Assembly (NCBI GenBank): GCA_902560025.1
Contig: CACEKL010000008.1
Location: 1 to 29,021 of the forward strand
Direction: 5' to 3'
DNA length: 29,021 nucleotides
Source of the DNA: an uncultured Bacteroidota bacterium
Lineage (GTDB): Bacteria > Bacteroidota > Bacteroidia > Flavobacteriales > Flavobacteriaceae
Positions 1 to 7,914 of this stretch are shown here, in pieces; the stretch's first letter is position 1, and the number at the start of each line of letters is the position of its first letter. Made by a program: the position numbers and the translations under genes. The notes beneath the pieces are model-generated. The model did no database searches, was not told the DNA's origin, and saw only the letters and a list, made by a program, of their open reading frames with translations.

Positions 1-1
1 A

Positions 2-112
2 CCAGATCTAGATTCATCGATTAAAGCAATATATAATTCTATAAAAAACAAAGGATCTTTGGTAATTGCTGTACCAAACATTGACAGCTTTGACTCAAAG
101 CACTACAAATTA
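2..112 (+). pseudogene. Fragment of a class I SAM-dependent methyltransferase, open at the window edge
   Basis: The reading frame entering the window does not look like the start of GltX, although it runs in frame into it. It contains GSLVIAVPNIDSFDSKHYK, which resembles the strand-4 and following segment of flavobacterial methyltransferases (typically L-I-A-V-P-N-x-x-S-x-D-A-x-Y-Y-K followed by a W-A-A-Y-D-V-P-R motif). The preceding P-D-L also fits the usual H-V-P-D-L of that family. The expected W-A-A-Y-D-V-P continuation is absent; from about position 110 the frame reads as GltX. This is either a fused remnant or a chimeric join. The family call rests on motif memory over about 37 residues only. 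Confidence 0.5.
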
Positions 113-1295
113 TTAAAGCAAGGAAATGCTTACTACGCATTTGACTCTCAAGAAGATCTTGATAGAGCTAGAGAGGCTGGGGGAATAGAATTTAAATACA
201 ATGTGAAAACAAGAATGAGGCTTAACAACTCTTTTACAGTGTCTGAAGAAGAAAGAAAAAAAAAGAGTAGAAGAGGGTAGGTATGTGGTAAGGCTAGCTA
301 TTCCAGAAAACAAAAAAATATCTGCTTTCGATGAGATACGCGGAGAATTAACATTTGACTCCAATGAACTAGAAGACAAAGTTATTCTTAAGTCTGATGG
401 AATGCCAACTTATCATTTAGCAAATGTTGTTGACGATAATGATATGAAAATAACATCAGTGGTTAGAGGTGAAGAATGGCTCTCATCGCTTCCTGTTCAC
501 TATCTACTTTATGAGTTTTTTGGATGGAAGCCTCCTAAATTTTATCACCTCCCTTTAATTTTAAAAACTAGTGGAGCGGGGAAGCTTTCAAAAAGAGATG
601 CTGACGAACAGGGTCACCCTATTTTTGCTGTTAAATGGGAAGACTCTAATGGATTTAAAGAGCACGGATTCATTTCTGAGGGTCTTAATAATTACCTCGC
701 ACTTCTGGGCTGGAACAATAAAGAAGAAAAAGAAAAGTATACAATGGAGGAGCTGGTTGAATCTTTTAATTATGAGGAAATAAACAAATCAGGAGCTCGT
801 TTTGATTTTAAAAAAGCGCTATGGATTAATCACCTGCACTTAAAAGATCTTGAATCTAAAAGAATATTAGATCTCTCTGAACAAACAAAAAAAATACTGC
901 TTGAAAAATATAGCGAGCAGGAAGCTATAGAGATTATTGAGCTGGTTAAAGAGAGATTAAACACCACCAAAGACATTGATAAAGAGCTTTCCGTTTTTAT
1001 TAAACAGCCTAAGGATATTGATGTGTCAGCAATTGAAAAAATTAACAGAGAGGTAATATTTAGTGTTTTAAATTTTTGTAAATTAAACAGTGAGCTTGTT
1101 AACAGTCCTTTTGAACTTAAAAATGAGCTTATGAAGTTTGGAGCAGAAAACGATATTTCTTTTGGAAATATTATGAAAACGCTAAGACTTTCGTTGGTTG
1201 GAAGTCTTTCTGGTCCTGATTTATTTAAGATTATAGATTTTATTGGACCAGAGGAAACACTTCAAAGAATTGAAAACTTAATTAACAAAATTTAA
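110..1295 (+). pseudogene. gltX: Glutamyl-tRNA synthetase, N-terminally truncated and frameshifted
   Basis: GltX charges tRNA-Glu with glutamate in the cytoplasm. The part from GNAYYAFDS onward matches the family: the connective segment, the GMPTYHLANVVDD and RGEEWL signatures, the KMSKS-type loop as KLSKRD, the LNNYLALLGWN segment and a C-terminal anticodon-binding region. The catalytic N-terminus with the HIGH motif (about 80-90 residues) is missing and replaced by methyltransferase-like sequence. The frame is broken in a run of nine A at 256-264. The first frame stops at 278-280, while dropping one A gives the expected R-V-E-E-G-R-Y-V-V-R-L continuation, which then stays open to 1295. As read here it cannot make a working enzyme. 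Because gltX is normally essential, a sequencing or assembly error is the simplest explanation. The SPFH gene follows after 2 nt. Confidence 0.85.
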
Positions 1296-1297
1296 CT

Positions 1298-2308
1298 ATG
1301 AGCATATTTACAACACCCCTAATAATATTATTTCTTTTTTTCATCCTTATCTCAACCATCTTTATTGTAAGACAACAATCAGCGGCAATCGTTGAGAGGT
1401 TTGGTAAATTTCAATCTGTTAGAAAACCTGGAATTCAGGTTAAGATTCCTTTGGTTGACAGAATCGCTGGAAGACTAAGTTTGAAGGTTTTACAACTTGA
1501 CGTGGTGGTAGAAACAAAAACTAGTGATGACGTATTTGTTAAGCTTAAAGTTTCTGTTCAATACAGGGTGGTAGAATCAAAAGTTTTTGATGCCTTTTAT
1601 AAATTAGATTTTCCACAAGATCAAATCACATCATATGTGTTTGATTTAATTCGTTCACAGGTTCCAAAGATGAAGCTTGATGATGTTTTTTCAAAACAAG
1701 ACGACATAGCTGTTGCTGTGAAACAATCATTAGGAGACGCTATGGAAGAATATGGATACTTTATTGTTAAAGCACTTGTTACAGATATTGAGCCGGACGC
1801 TGAGGTTAAAAGAGCAATGAACAGAATTAATGCAGCTGATAGAGAAAAAACAGCTGCTCAATATGAAGGAGATGCTGCAAGAATTTTAATTGTAGAAAAG
1901 GCAAAAGCTGAAGCTGAAAGTAAAAGACTTCAGGGACAAGGTATTGCAGACCAGAGAAGGGAAATAGCTAAAGGTATTGAGGACTCAGTTGGGACTTTAG
2001 GGTCGGTTGGGATAAACTCGCAAGAAGCTTCAGCATTAATAGTTGTTACACAGCACTATGATACACTACAGTCAATTGGTGGGGAAACCAACTCTAATTT
2101 AATCCTTCTTCCTAATTCACCACAAGCTGGAAGCACAATGCTAAATGATATGGTTGCTGCTTTTACAGCTAGTAGCAAAATAGGGGAGGCTATGCAAAAA
2201 GAAAATATAAAGTCTGCTAAGAATGATGCGGGGGAAGCTAAGCAAGAACCTCCTCAGTTTGATGATCCTCCTGTAGACAGTCTTGATGGTGAGGATGAGC
2301 TAGTTTAG
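1298..2308 (+). CDS. SPFH/band 7 membrane protein (stomatin/prohibitin superfamily)
   Basis: This is a 336-residue protein with one N-terminal membrane segment (about residues 5-25). An SPFH/band 7 domain follows, starting at RQQSAAIVERFGKF and running to about residue 210, then an Ala/Glu/Lys-rich coiled-coil stretch (A-A-Q-Y-E-G-D-A-A-R onward) and an acidic C-terminal tail. The architecture matches QmcA and plant HIR-like scaffolding proteins, which oligomerise in membranes and often act with proteases or organise microdomains; no specific partner can be inferred here. It starts 2 nt after the gltX stop, so it is probably cotranscribed with it. Its TAG stop (2306-2308) directly abuts the convergent glnS stop with no intervening base. 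Confidence 0.85.
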   Translation: MSIFTTPLIILFLFFILISTIFIVRQQSAAIVERFGKFQSVRKPGIQVKIPLVDRIAGRLSLKVLQLDVVVETKTSDDVFVKLKVSVQYRVVESKVFDAFYKLDFPQDQITSYVFDLIRSQVPKMKLDDVFSKQDDIAVAVKQSLGDAMEEYGYFIVKALVTDIEPDAEVKRAMNRINAADREKTAAQYEGDAARILIVEKAKAEAESKRLQGQGIADQRREIAKGIEDSVGTLGSVGINSQEASALIVVTQHYDTLQSIGGETNSNLILLPNSPQAGSTMLNDMVAAFTASSKIGEAMQKENIKSAKNDAGEAKQEPPQFDDPPVDSLDGEDELV

Positions 2309-3961
2309 CTATTTCTTCCAACCGTCTCTTAACCCTACTGTTTTGTTAAACTCTAGGGTTTTTTTATTGTTAGTTCTAACGAAATATCCTGATCTTTGAA
2401 ACTGGAAATGATCTCCGTCTTTTGCGCTAGCAAGATAAGGCTCTACTTTTGCAGTTTTTATTTCTAAGGAGTTTTCGTTAACCTCGCTTAAAAGATCTTG
2501 AGATTTTCCTGGCTCAGGAACTTTAAAAAGTCTATCGTAAATGTTTATAGTTGCTTCTACAGCTGTTTCTGCAGAAACCCAATGAATTGTTGCCTTTACC
2601 TTTCTGTTGCTCTCTTCTGTATTTGATCCGCTTTTACTTTTTTCATCATACTCACACTCGACTTCTGTAATTTGACCTTTTTCGTTTTTAATGATGTTTT
2701 TTGCTTTAATTATATATGCGTTTTTAAGCCTTACTTCCTCTCCTGGTGAGAGCCTAAAAAACCCTTCTTCTGGGTTTTCTTGAAAATCTTCTCTTTCGAT
2801 GTAAATGTTCTTTGAAAATAAAATCTCTCTTTTTCCTTGACCTGGCTTTTGGGGGTTTATGTCGAAGTTTACACTCTCCTCTTTATTTTCGTTGTAGTTT
2901 ATAATTGAGATTTTTAAAGGGTCTAAAACAGCCATAGCTCTTGGCGCCTCTTCATTCAGGTGTGTCCTTACACAAAACTCTAATAAAGAAACATCAATTA
3001 CGTTTTCTCTTTTTGAAATTCCAACTGTTAAAGCAAATGATTTTAAAGATTCTGGAGTATAACCCCTATTTCTTAAACCAGAAATTGTTGGCATTCTTGG
3101 GTCGTCCCAACCATCAACAACCCCTTCGTCTACTAGTTTTGCAAGGTTCCGTTTGCTTGTTATGGTATAAGAAAGGTTAAGTCTTGAAAACTCTCTTTGC
3201 TTTGGCCTAATTCCTTTTAAAGGACTAATGGAGTCTAGAAACCAATCATAGAGCTCGCGGTGAGGCTCAAACTCAAGAGTACATAGTGAGTGAGACACTT
3301 GTTCTATGTAGTCAGACTCTCCGTGTGTCCAATCATACATAGGGTATATCTTCCAGCTGTCTCCTGTTCTATGATGTTCTACCTCCATTGCTCGATAAAT
3401 AACTGGGTCTCTCATTAACATGTTTGGTGAAGACATGTTAATTTTTGCTCTTAACACGTGTTCTCCTTGTTTGTGGTCTCCATTGTGCATTTCTTTAAAG
3501 ATCTTAAGGCTTTCTTCTTTGTCCCTGTCTCTATAGGGGCTTGCTTTACCATCATTTATGGGAGTACCTTTTTGGTTTGCTATTTCCTCTGATGACTGCG
3601 AGTCAATGTAGGCAAGATCTTTTTCTATAAGAACAATTGCCCAATTATAAAGCTGTTCAAAATAATCAGATGCATAGCACTCTTTATTCCACTTATATCC
3701 TAGCCAAAGAATATCGTTTTTGATAGCGTCAACATACTCTTTCGCTTCTTTTTCTGGGTTTGTATCATCAAACCTTAGGTTTACTGGGGCTCCATATTTT
3801 TCTCCAAGATTAAAATTTAAACAGATTGCTTTAAGGTGGCCGATGTGCAGATAGCCGTTTGGCTCTGGAGGAAACCTAAATCTTAGGTCCTCTTTTTTAA
3901 ACCCCCTAGAAATATCTCCGTCTATAATTTGCTCTATAAAGTTTGGGCCCTTTTTCTTCAC
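2309..3961 (-). CDS. glnS: Glutaminyl-tRNA synthetase
   Basis: GlnS charges tRNA-Gln with glutamine in the cytoplasm. The 550-residue length is normal. The class I catalytic core shows PPEPNGYLHIGHLKA (HIGH box, residues 39-42), the R-F-D-D-T-N-P segment, M-Y-D-W-T-H-G-E-S-D-Y-I-E typical of GlnRS over GluRS, and a KMSKS-equivalent TSKRN (268-272). The C-terminal beta-barrel anticodon-binding domains follow from about residue 340. A dedicated GlnS implies direct glutaminylation instead of the GatCAB route. Its start region faces folB and its stop abuts the SPFH stop, so there is no room for a terminator between the two convergent genes. Confidence 0.97.
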   Translation of the reverse strand: MKKKGPNFIEQIIDGDISRGFKKEDLRFRFPPEPNGYLHIGHLKAICLNFNLGEKYGAPVNLRFDDTNPEKEAKEYVDAIKNDILWLGYKWNKECYASDYFEQLYNWAIVLIEKDLAYIDSQSSEEIANQKGTPINDGKASPYRDRDKEESLKIFKEMHNGDHKQGEHVLRAKINMSSPNMLMRDPVIYRAMEVEHHRTGDSWKIYPMYDWTHGESDYIEQVSHSLCTLEFEPHRELYDWFLDSISPLKGIRPKQREFSRLNLSYTITSKRNLAKLVDEGVVDGWDDPRMPTISGLRNRGYTPESLKSFALTVGISKRENVIDVSLLEFCVRTHLNEEAPRAMAVLDPLKISIINYNENKEESVNFDINPQKPGQGKREILFSKNIYIEREDFQENPEEGFFRLSPGEEVRLKNAYIIKAKNIIKNEKGQITEVECEYDEKSKSGSNTEESNRKVKATIHWVSAETAVEATINIYDRLFKVPEPGKSQDLLSEVNENSLEIKTAKVEPYLASAKDGDHFQFQRSGYFVRTNNKKTLEFNKTVGLRDGWKK

Positions 3962-4008
3962 TTTGTCAAAGATATTGAAAAGGTTGATAGATTGTTTGCT
4001 TGGTTTTA

Positions 4009-4016
4009 TATCTTTG
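4009..4016 (+). promoter_or_regulatory. Possible -7 promoter element upstream of folB
   Basis: TATCTTTG matches the Bacteroidota TAnnTTTG -7 consensus and ends 8 nt before the TTG start proposed for folB. No convincing -33 TTG is seen at the usual spacing, so the call is weak. If real, the folB transcript would have almost no leader. Confidence 0.3.
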
Positions 4017-4024
4017 GAAATATT

Positions 4025-4375
4025 TTGTCAAAAATATCTGTAAATAACGCTTGGTTTTATTCCTTCCATGGGTGTCTTAGTGAAGAAAAGATTGTTGGAG
4101 GAGAATATTTGGTTAATGCGTCTGTAGAGTTTGACACTTCGATGGCAGAAACAAATGATAGTCTTGAAAACACGGTTGACTATGTTGACGTTTACAATGC
4201 CATAAAGAAAGAAATGGACACTCCTTCCAAATTATTAGAGGTTGTCATGGAAAGGATTATTTCTTCCATAAATAAGCTTGACAAAAACATTGTTTCTGTT
4301 GATGTGAGTATTAAAAAAATCAACCCTCCTATTGGTGGCTGTGTAGATTCTGTAGAATTAAGAAAAAAAGTTTAA
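4025..4375 (+). CDS. folB: Dihydroneopterin aldolase
   Basis: FolB cleaves 7,8-dihydroneopterin to 6-hydroxymethyl-7,8-dihydropterin and glycolaldehyde in folate synthesis. Signatures are FYSFHGCLSEEKIVGGEY at the N-terminus, the N-T-V-D-Y-V-D-V-Y segment, SKLLEVVMERI with the usual catalytic and substrate residues, and a C-terminal INPPIGG. The frame stays open upstream to an ATG at 3929, but that would place the start inside the divergent glnS start and add about 32 residues unlike the family. The TTG at 4025 gives M-S-K-I-S-V-N-N, which aligns without gaps to known FolB N-termini and yields 116 residues, the normal size. The downstream neighbour is tRNA-Cys. Confidence 0.9.
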   Translation: MSKISVNNAWFYSFHGCLSEEKIVGGEYLVNASVEFDTSMAETNDSLENTVDYVDVYNAIKKEMDTPSKLLEVVMERIISSINKLDKNIVSVDVSIKKINPPIGGCVDSVELRKKV

Positions 4376-4384
4376 TCTTTTTTC

Positions 4385-4392
4385 TATTTTTG
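4385..4392 (+). promoter_or_regulatory. Possible -7 promoter element of tRNA-Cys
   Basis: TATTTTTG fits TAnnTTTG and ends 9 nt before the first base of the mature tRNA, a spacing almost the same as at the CAT tRNA at 14322. No clear -33 TTG is visible. Confidence 0.4.
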
Positions 4393-4401
4393 CACCCTAA
4401 A

Positions 4402-4472
4402 GGCATTGTGGCCGAGTGGCTAGGCGGAGCTCTGCAAAAGCTTTTACAGCGGTTCGAATCCGCTCGATGCCT
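4402..4472 (+). tRNA. tRNA-Cys (anticodon GCA)
   Basis: A 71-nt cloverleaf folds by hand. The acceptor stem GGCATTG pairs with CGATGCC (one G-T pair), the D arm contains GAGTGGCTA, the anticodon loop CTGCAAA gives GCA, the T arm is AGCGG-TTCGAAT-CCGCT, and the discriminator is U73, the Cys identity base. CCA is not encoded and must be added enzymatically. The last base, 4472, is also the last base of the TGA stop codon of the convergent rnr gene. Confidence 0.95.
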
Positions 4473-6622
4473 CAATTTAGTATTTGGAAGTCTAGTCTTC
4501 TTTTTACTTGATCAGCTTTTATTAACATTACCCTTGTTTTGTCACCAAGCTGATATTTTTTTCCTGTCTTTTCTCCTACAAACTGATGGTTTTTTTCATC
4601 ATGAACATAGAAGTCGCCGGGTAAGTCTTTTGCTTTAACCAACCCCTCGCATTTATTCTCTACAACCTCAACGAATACTCCCCTTGCTGTTACCCCAGAA
4701 ATAACTGATTCAAAAATTTTTCCTTCTTTATCTAGCATATATTTAATCTGCATTAGCTTTATAGAGTCCCTCTCTGCTTTGGTAGCAAGTATTTCCATGT
4801 GAGTTGAATGATTACAAAGGGGTTCCAGTTCCTCTGTTTTTATTTTCTCATTTTTCAATTCTGCCTCTATAAGCCTATGAACTAAAACGTCTGGATATCT
4901 TCTAATTGGTGAAGTGAAGTGTGTATAGTTGTCAAACGCCAATCCATAATGACCTATGTTTTTTGTTGTGTACTCTGCCTTGCTCATGCTTCTTATCATT
5001 AATGTGTCTATTAGGTTTTGTTCGTTTTTTCCAAATGTGCTTTCAAGGAGTGTGTTTAGGGAGTCATTAAGGTTGTTCTTTTTTAGATCAAGATTATATC
5101 CCAGCCTTTTCACAACCGTTTGCAAGTTTTTTAGCTTTTCTTCATCTGGTTGATCATGTACTCTAAAAACAAACCTTTCTTTACCTTTTTTCATTTTTTC
5201 TGCCACCTTCCTGTTAGCAAGAAGCATAAACTCTTCTATTAATTTGTTTGCGCTTTTTGCTGTTTTAAAAACCACTTCTTTCGGGTTGTTTTTTTCGTCT
5301 AGCTTAAATTTTATTTCTGACTTATCAAAAATAATTGCTCCGCTGTTTATTCTTTTTTTTCTTATTGTTTTCGCTACCTGGTTTAGAGTTGTAACCGCCT
5401 CAACAAGTTTGTTTGTTACCTTTTTTTCTTTATTTAAGATTGTTTTTTCTTTAGGAATTATTTTCTCTTCTGTTTCTATGATGTGTTGAGCTTCTTCATA
5501 GGAAAGCCTGTGGTTTGATTCTGTTATTGTTTTACCAAACCACTCTTCTAAAACTTGTCCGTTTTTTTTCATTATAAAAACTGCTGAGAAAGTTAGTTTT
5601 TCTTCATTAGGTCTTAGCGAACAGAGGTTGTTTGAAAGTGTTTCTGGCAACATAGGTATAACTCTATCAACCAAATAAACAGAGGTCGCTCTTTTTTGTG
5701 CTTCTTCGTCTATTACGCTGCCTGGTGTAACATAGTGTGAAACGTCTGCTATATGAACCCCTATCTCAAACCTTTCCTTGTCAATTTTTTTAAAAGAAAT
5801 TGCATCATCAAAATCCTTTGCGTCTACAGGATCTATTGTAAAAGTCATCTCTTCTCTCATGTCCCTTCTTTTCTTTTCCTCTTCTTTTGATATTTTTTTA
5901 TCAATTTTTTTTGCCTCTTTTTCTACATTTTCTTCAAACTCGGGAGACAAACCATACTCATATAAAATAGAATAAGCGTCCAGAGAGTCGCTTTCAAATC
6001 CAAATGTTTTTACTATTCTTCCCTCTGGTGAGTTGTTTGATTTTTCCCATTTTTTTATTTCTACTGCAACTGTTTCTCCTGTTTTATATCCTTTCATTTC
6101 CTCTTTTTCAATAAAGAAGTCTGTGTACATTCTGGCATTCCTTGTGTTTACAAATCCGTAGTCCTTGTTTTTTTCAAACACTCCCACAAACACTTTTTTG
6201 TTTCTTTTTAAAACATTTATAACTTTTCCTTCGTGTCTGTTTTTATATTTTTTTTCTCCTACCAAAACCTCTACTATGTCTCCATGTAGCCCTTTGTTTA
6301 AGTGCTTGTTTTCTACCATTACATCTTCATCTAGATCCTCACAAACAACATATCCTCTTCCGGTTGTTGTTATTTCCAAAACTCCTTCTGCAATTTCTCC
6401 TTGAACTGCTGGAGCAACAAACTTCCCTCTTCCTACTTTAATTATTTTTTCTTTTTTTAACAGGATGTTTAAAATTTTTATAATGTCGTTTCTTCCTTTA
6501 GTATCATTAACACCTAAAGCAAAAGCAATTTGTTTATAATTGAAATCTTTTAACGTCGGGGACGAAATAAGTGTAGTAATTTTCCTTTCTAACCCTTTTA
6601 GTTCTTTCTTCTTTTTACTCAT
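4472..6622 (-). CDS. rnr: Ribonuclease R (3'-5' exoribonuclease, RNB family)
   Basis: RNase R degrades structured RNA processively and takes part in RNA quality control. The 716-residue protein has an N-terminal winged-helix-like region (about 1-70), cold-shock/OB domains (about 75-210), the RNB catalytic domain with DPVDAKDFDDA (residues 264-274, the magnesium-binding aspartates all present), and a C-terminal S1 domain (about 632-716, GVTARGVFVEVVENKCEGLV). The N-terminus is very Lys-rich. Its stop overlaps the 3' end of tRNA-Cys by one base on the opposite strand, so any read-through would be antisense to that tRNA. A 414-bp A-rich gap lies upstream. Confidence 0.96.
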   Translation of the reverse strand: MSKKKKELKGLERKITTLISSPTLKDFNYKQIAFALGVNDTKGRNDIIKILNILLKKEKIIKVGRGKFVAPAVQGEIAEGVLEITTTGRGYVVCEDLDEDVMVENKHLNKGLHGDIVEVLVGEKKYKNRHEGKVINVLKRNKKVFVGVFEKNKDYGFVNTRNARMYTDFFIEKEEMKGYKTGETVAVEIKKWEKSNNSPEGRIVKTFGFESDSLDAYSILYEYGLSPEFEENVEKEAKKIDKKISKEEEKKRRDMREEMTFTIDPVDAKDFDDAISFKKIDKERFEIGVHIADVSHYVTPGSVIDEEAQKRATSVYLVDRVIPMLPETLSNNLCSLRPNEEKLTFSAVFIMKKNGQVLEEWFGKTITESNHRLSYEEAQHIIETEEKIIPKEKTILNKEKKVTNKLVEAVTTLNQVAKTIRKKRINSGAIIFDKSEIKFKLDEKNNPKEVVFKTAKSANKLIEEFMLLANRKVAEKMKKGKERFVFRVHDQPDEEKLKNLQTVVKRLGYNLDLKKNNLNDSLNTLLESTFGKNEQNLIDTLMIRSMSKAEYTTKNIGHYGLAFDNYTHFTSPIRRYPDVLVHRLIEAELKNEKIKTEELEPLCNHSTHMEILATKAERDSIKLMQIKYMLDKEGKIFESVISGVTARGVFVEVVENKCEGLVKAKDLPGDFYVHDEKNHQFVGEKTGKKYQLGDKTRVMLIKADQVKRRLDFQILN

Positions 6623-7036
6623 TATAAATTTTATTCAAATATAGTTTTATTAAAACCTCTATCTTTCTATTACCAATAAACATTTAAACATAATTATTAT
6701 AGTTTTATCTAAAAATTTAATTATTTATATATAGCGTGTTAATTTCTTAATAAATGATTGAAGAAAAAAAGCAATGAACACAAATAAAACAAAGTGAACA
6801 ATTAATTAACAATCTAAACCACTGATAAACAAAAATTAAAGTTAAAAACAAACAGGTGTTAACAACCTAAACAAAAAACATTAAGTTGAAAAAAAAGTAA
6901 AAAAGAAACAATGAAGACCAGTTAAAAAGTAAAGAAAAAAGTAAACAAATAAAAAAGAAAAATAGTTATTAAGAATAAGAAATCAACTATTAACAACATA
7001 TGAAAAAATAATAAAGGAATTATTAATTTAATAAAC
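6623..7036. other. A-rich intergenic region between divergent rnr and rpiB
   Basis: This 414-bp region has no supportable gene and must hold the promoters of both flanking genes. From about 6760 to 7036 the plus strand is strongly A-rich and T-poor, with repeated short GTTAA, GTAAA and AACAA words; from 6623 to 6760 A and T are more even. ATTTAAACATAATTATTATA near 6681-6701 contains a half-site resembling a XerD arm, but no full dif-like 28-mer was found. No DnaA-box cluster was seen. The region coincides with a change in third-codon-position A/T bias between the flanking genes. Confidence 0.6.
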
Positions 7037-7471
7037 ATGAAAATAGCGATAGGGAACGATCACGCAGGAGTAGAGATTAAAGAAAAAATAAAAGATCATC
7101 TCACAAAAAAAGGACACACGGTTATCAACAAGGGGTATGATGGAAAAAAGAGCGTAGACTATCCAGACTATATTCACCCAGTATCAAAAGAAGTAAAAGA
7201 AGGAAAAGCAGACATGGGGGTTATAGTTTGCGGAAGTGGAAATGGTGCAGCAATGACAGCAAACAAACACAAAGGAATAAGAGCAGCTATTTGCTGGAGT
7301 GAAGAAATAGCATCTTTAGCCAAACAGCATAATAATGCAAACATAATAAGCATACCATCAAGATTTTTAAGTAGTGACAAAATATTAAACATAGTAGATG
7401 TTTTTATTAAAGAGGAGTTTGAGGGAGGAAGACACGAGAGGAGAATAAAAAAAATAGATGAAAATGATTGA
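7037..7471 (+). CDS. rpiB: Ribose 5-phosphate isomerase B
   Basis: RpiB interconverts ribose 5-phosphate and ribulose 5-phosphate in the non-oxidative pentose phosphate pathway. The 144-residue protein has the RpiB/LacAB fold signatures: MKIAIGNDHAG at the N-terminus, a D-Y-P-D-Y segment, the active-site Cys in VCGSGNGAAMTANKHKGIRA, and H-N-N-A-N near the substrate pocket. The G-S-G-N-G form of the loop is usual in Bacteroidota. A-rich sequence precedes the ATG, with no Shine-Dalgarno. Its end overlaps the next gene by 14 nt, so the two are probably translated from one transcript. Confidence 0.95.
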   Translation: MKIAIGNDHAGVEIKEKIKDHLTKKGHTVINKGYDGKKSVDYPDYIHPVSKEVKEGKADMGVIVCGSGNGAAMTANKHKGIRAAICWSEEIASLAKQHNNANIISIPSRFLSSDKILNIVDVFIKEEFEGGRHERRIKKIDEND

Positions 7472-7913
7472 GTGGAAAGAACAAAGGTTTTCTGATATAA
7501 ACACAAAGGAGTTTTATGAAATATTTAAGTTCAGGTGTGAGGTTTTTGTAGTAGAGCAACAAATACTATACAATGACTTTGATTATAAAGACTATAAAGC
7601 GATCCATCTATCAGGATTCATAAACAACAAGCTAATGGCATACGCAAGAATTTTCGATAAAGGAGATTATTACGAAAACAATCCAGGATTCGGAAGAGTG
7701 GCAGTTGAAGAAAAAGAAAGAGGAAAAAACTACGGGAAGGAACTAGTAAAAAAATGCATAGAGGTTTGTAAAAACAATTTTGATACAAAAGAAATTAAAA
7801 TTTCTGCGCAAGAGTATTTAGAAAAATTTTATTTAGATCTTGGTTTTGAGTTTAGAGGAGAGAGATATATAGAGGACGGCATCCCTCACTGCGCAATGTA
7901 TTATAATAAATAA
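7458..7913 (+). CDS. ElaA-like GNAT N-acetyltransferase
   Basis: This 151-residue protein of the GNAT fold resembles ElaA. It has F-R-C-E-V-F-V-V-E-Q near the N-terminus, the acetyl-CoA pyrophosphate loop as GRVAVEEKERGKNYGKELV, and the C-terminal EYLEKFYLDLGFEFRGERY followed by EDGIPHCAMYY. The natural substrate of ElaA proteins is poorly known. The frame opens at ATG 7458, inside the end of rpiB, with a second ATG at 7464 that is also possible. The stop is separated by one base from the stop of the convergent lipoprotein gene. Confidence 0.85.
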   Translation: MKMIEWKEQRFSDINTKEFYEIFKFRCEVFVVEQQILYNDFDYKDYKAIHLSGFINNKLMAYARIFDKGDYYENNPGFGRVAVEEKERGKNYGKELVKKCIEVCKNNFDTKEIKISAQEYLEKFYLDLGFEFRGERYIEDGIPHCAMYYNK

Positions 7914-7914
7914 A

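Noticed and set aside
3929..4024. N-terminal extension of FolB to the ATG at 3929
   Set aside because: It overlaps the divergent glnS start, adds 32 residues unlike the family, and the TTG at 4025 aligns exactly with known FolB N-termini.
6623..7036. Replication origin in the A-rich gap
   Set aside because: No DnaA boxes (TTATNCACA) or clusters, no dnaA nearby, and the bias direction with mostly minus-strand genes on the right fits a terminus better than an origin.
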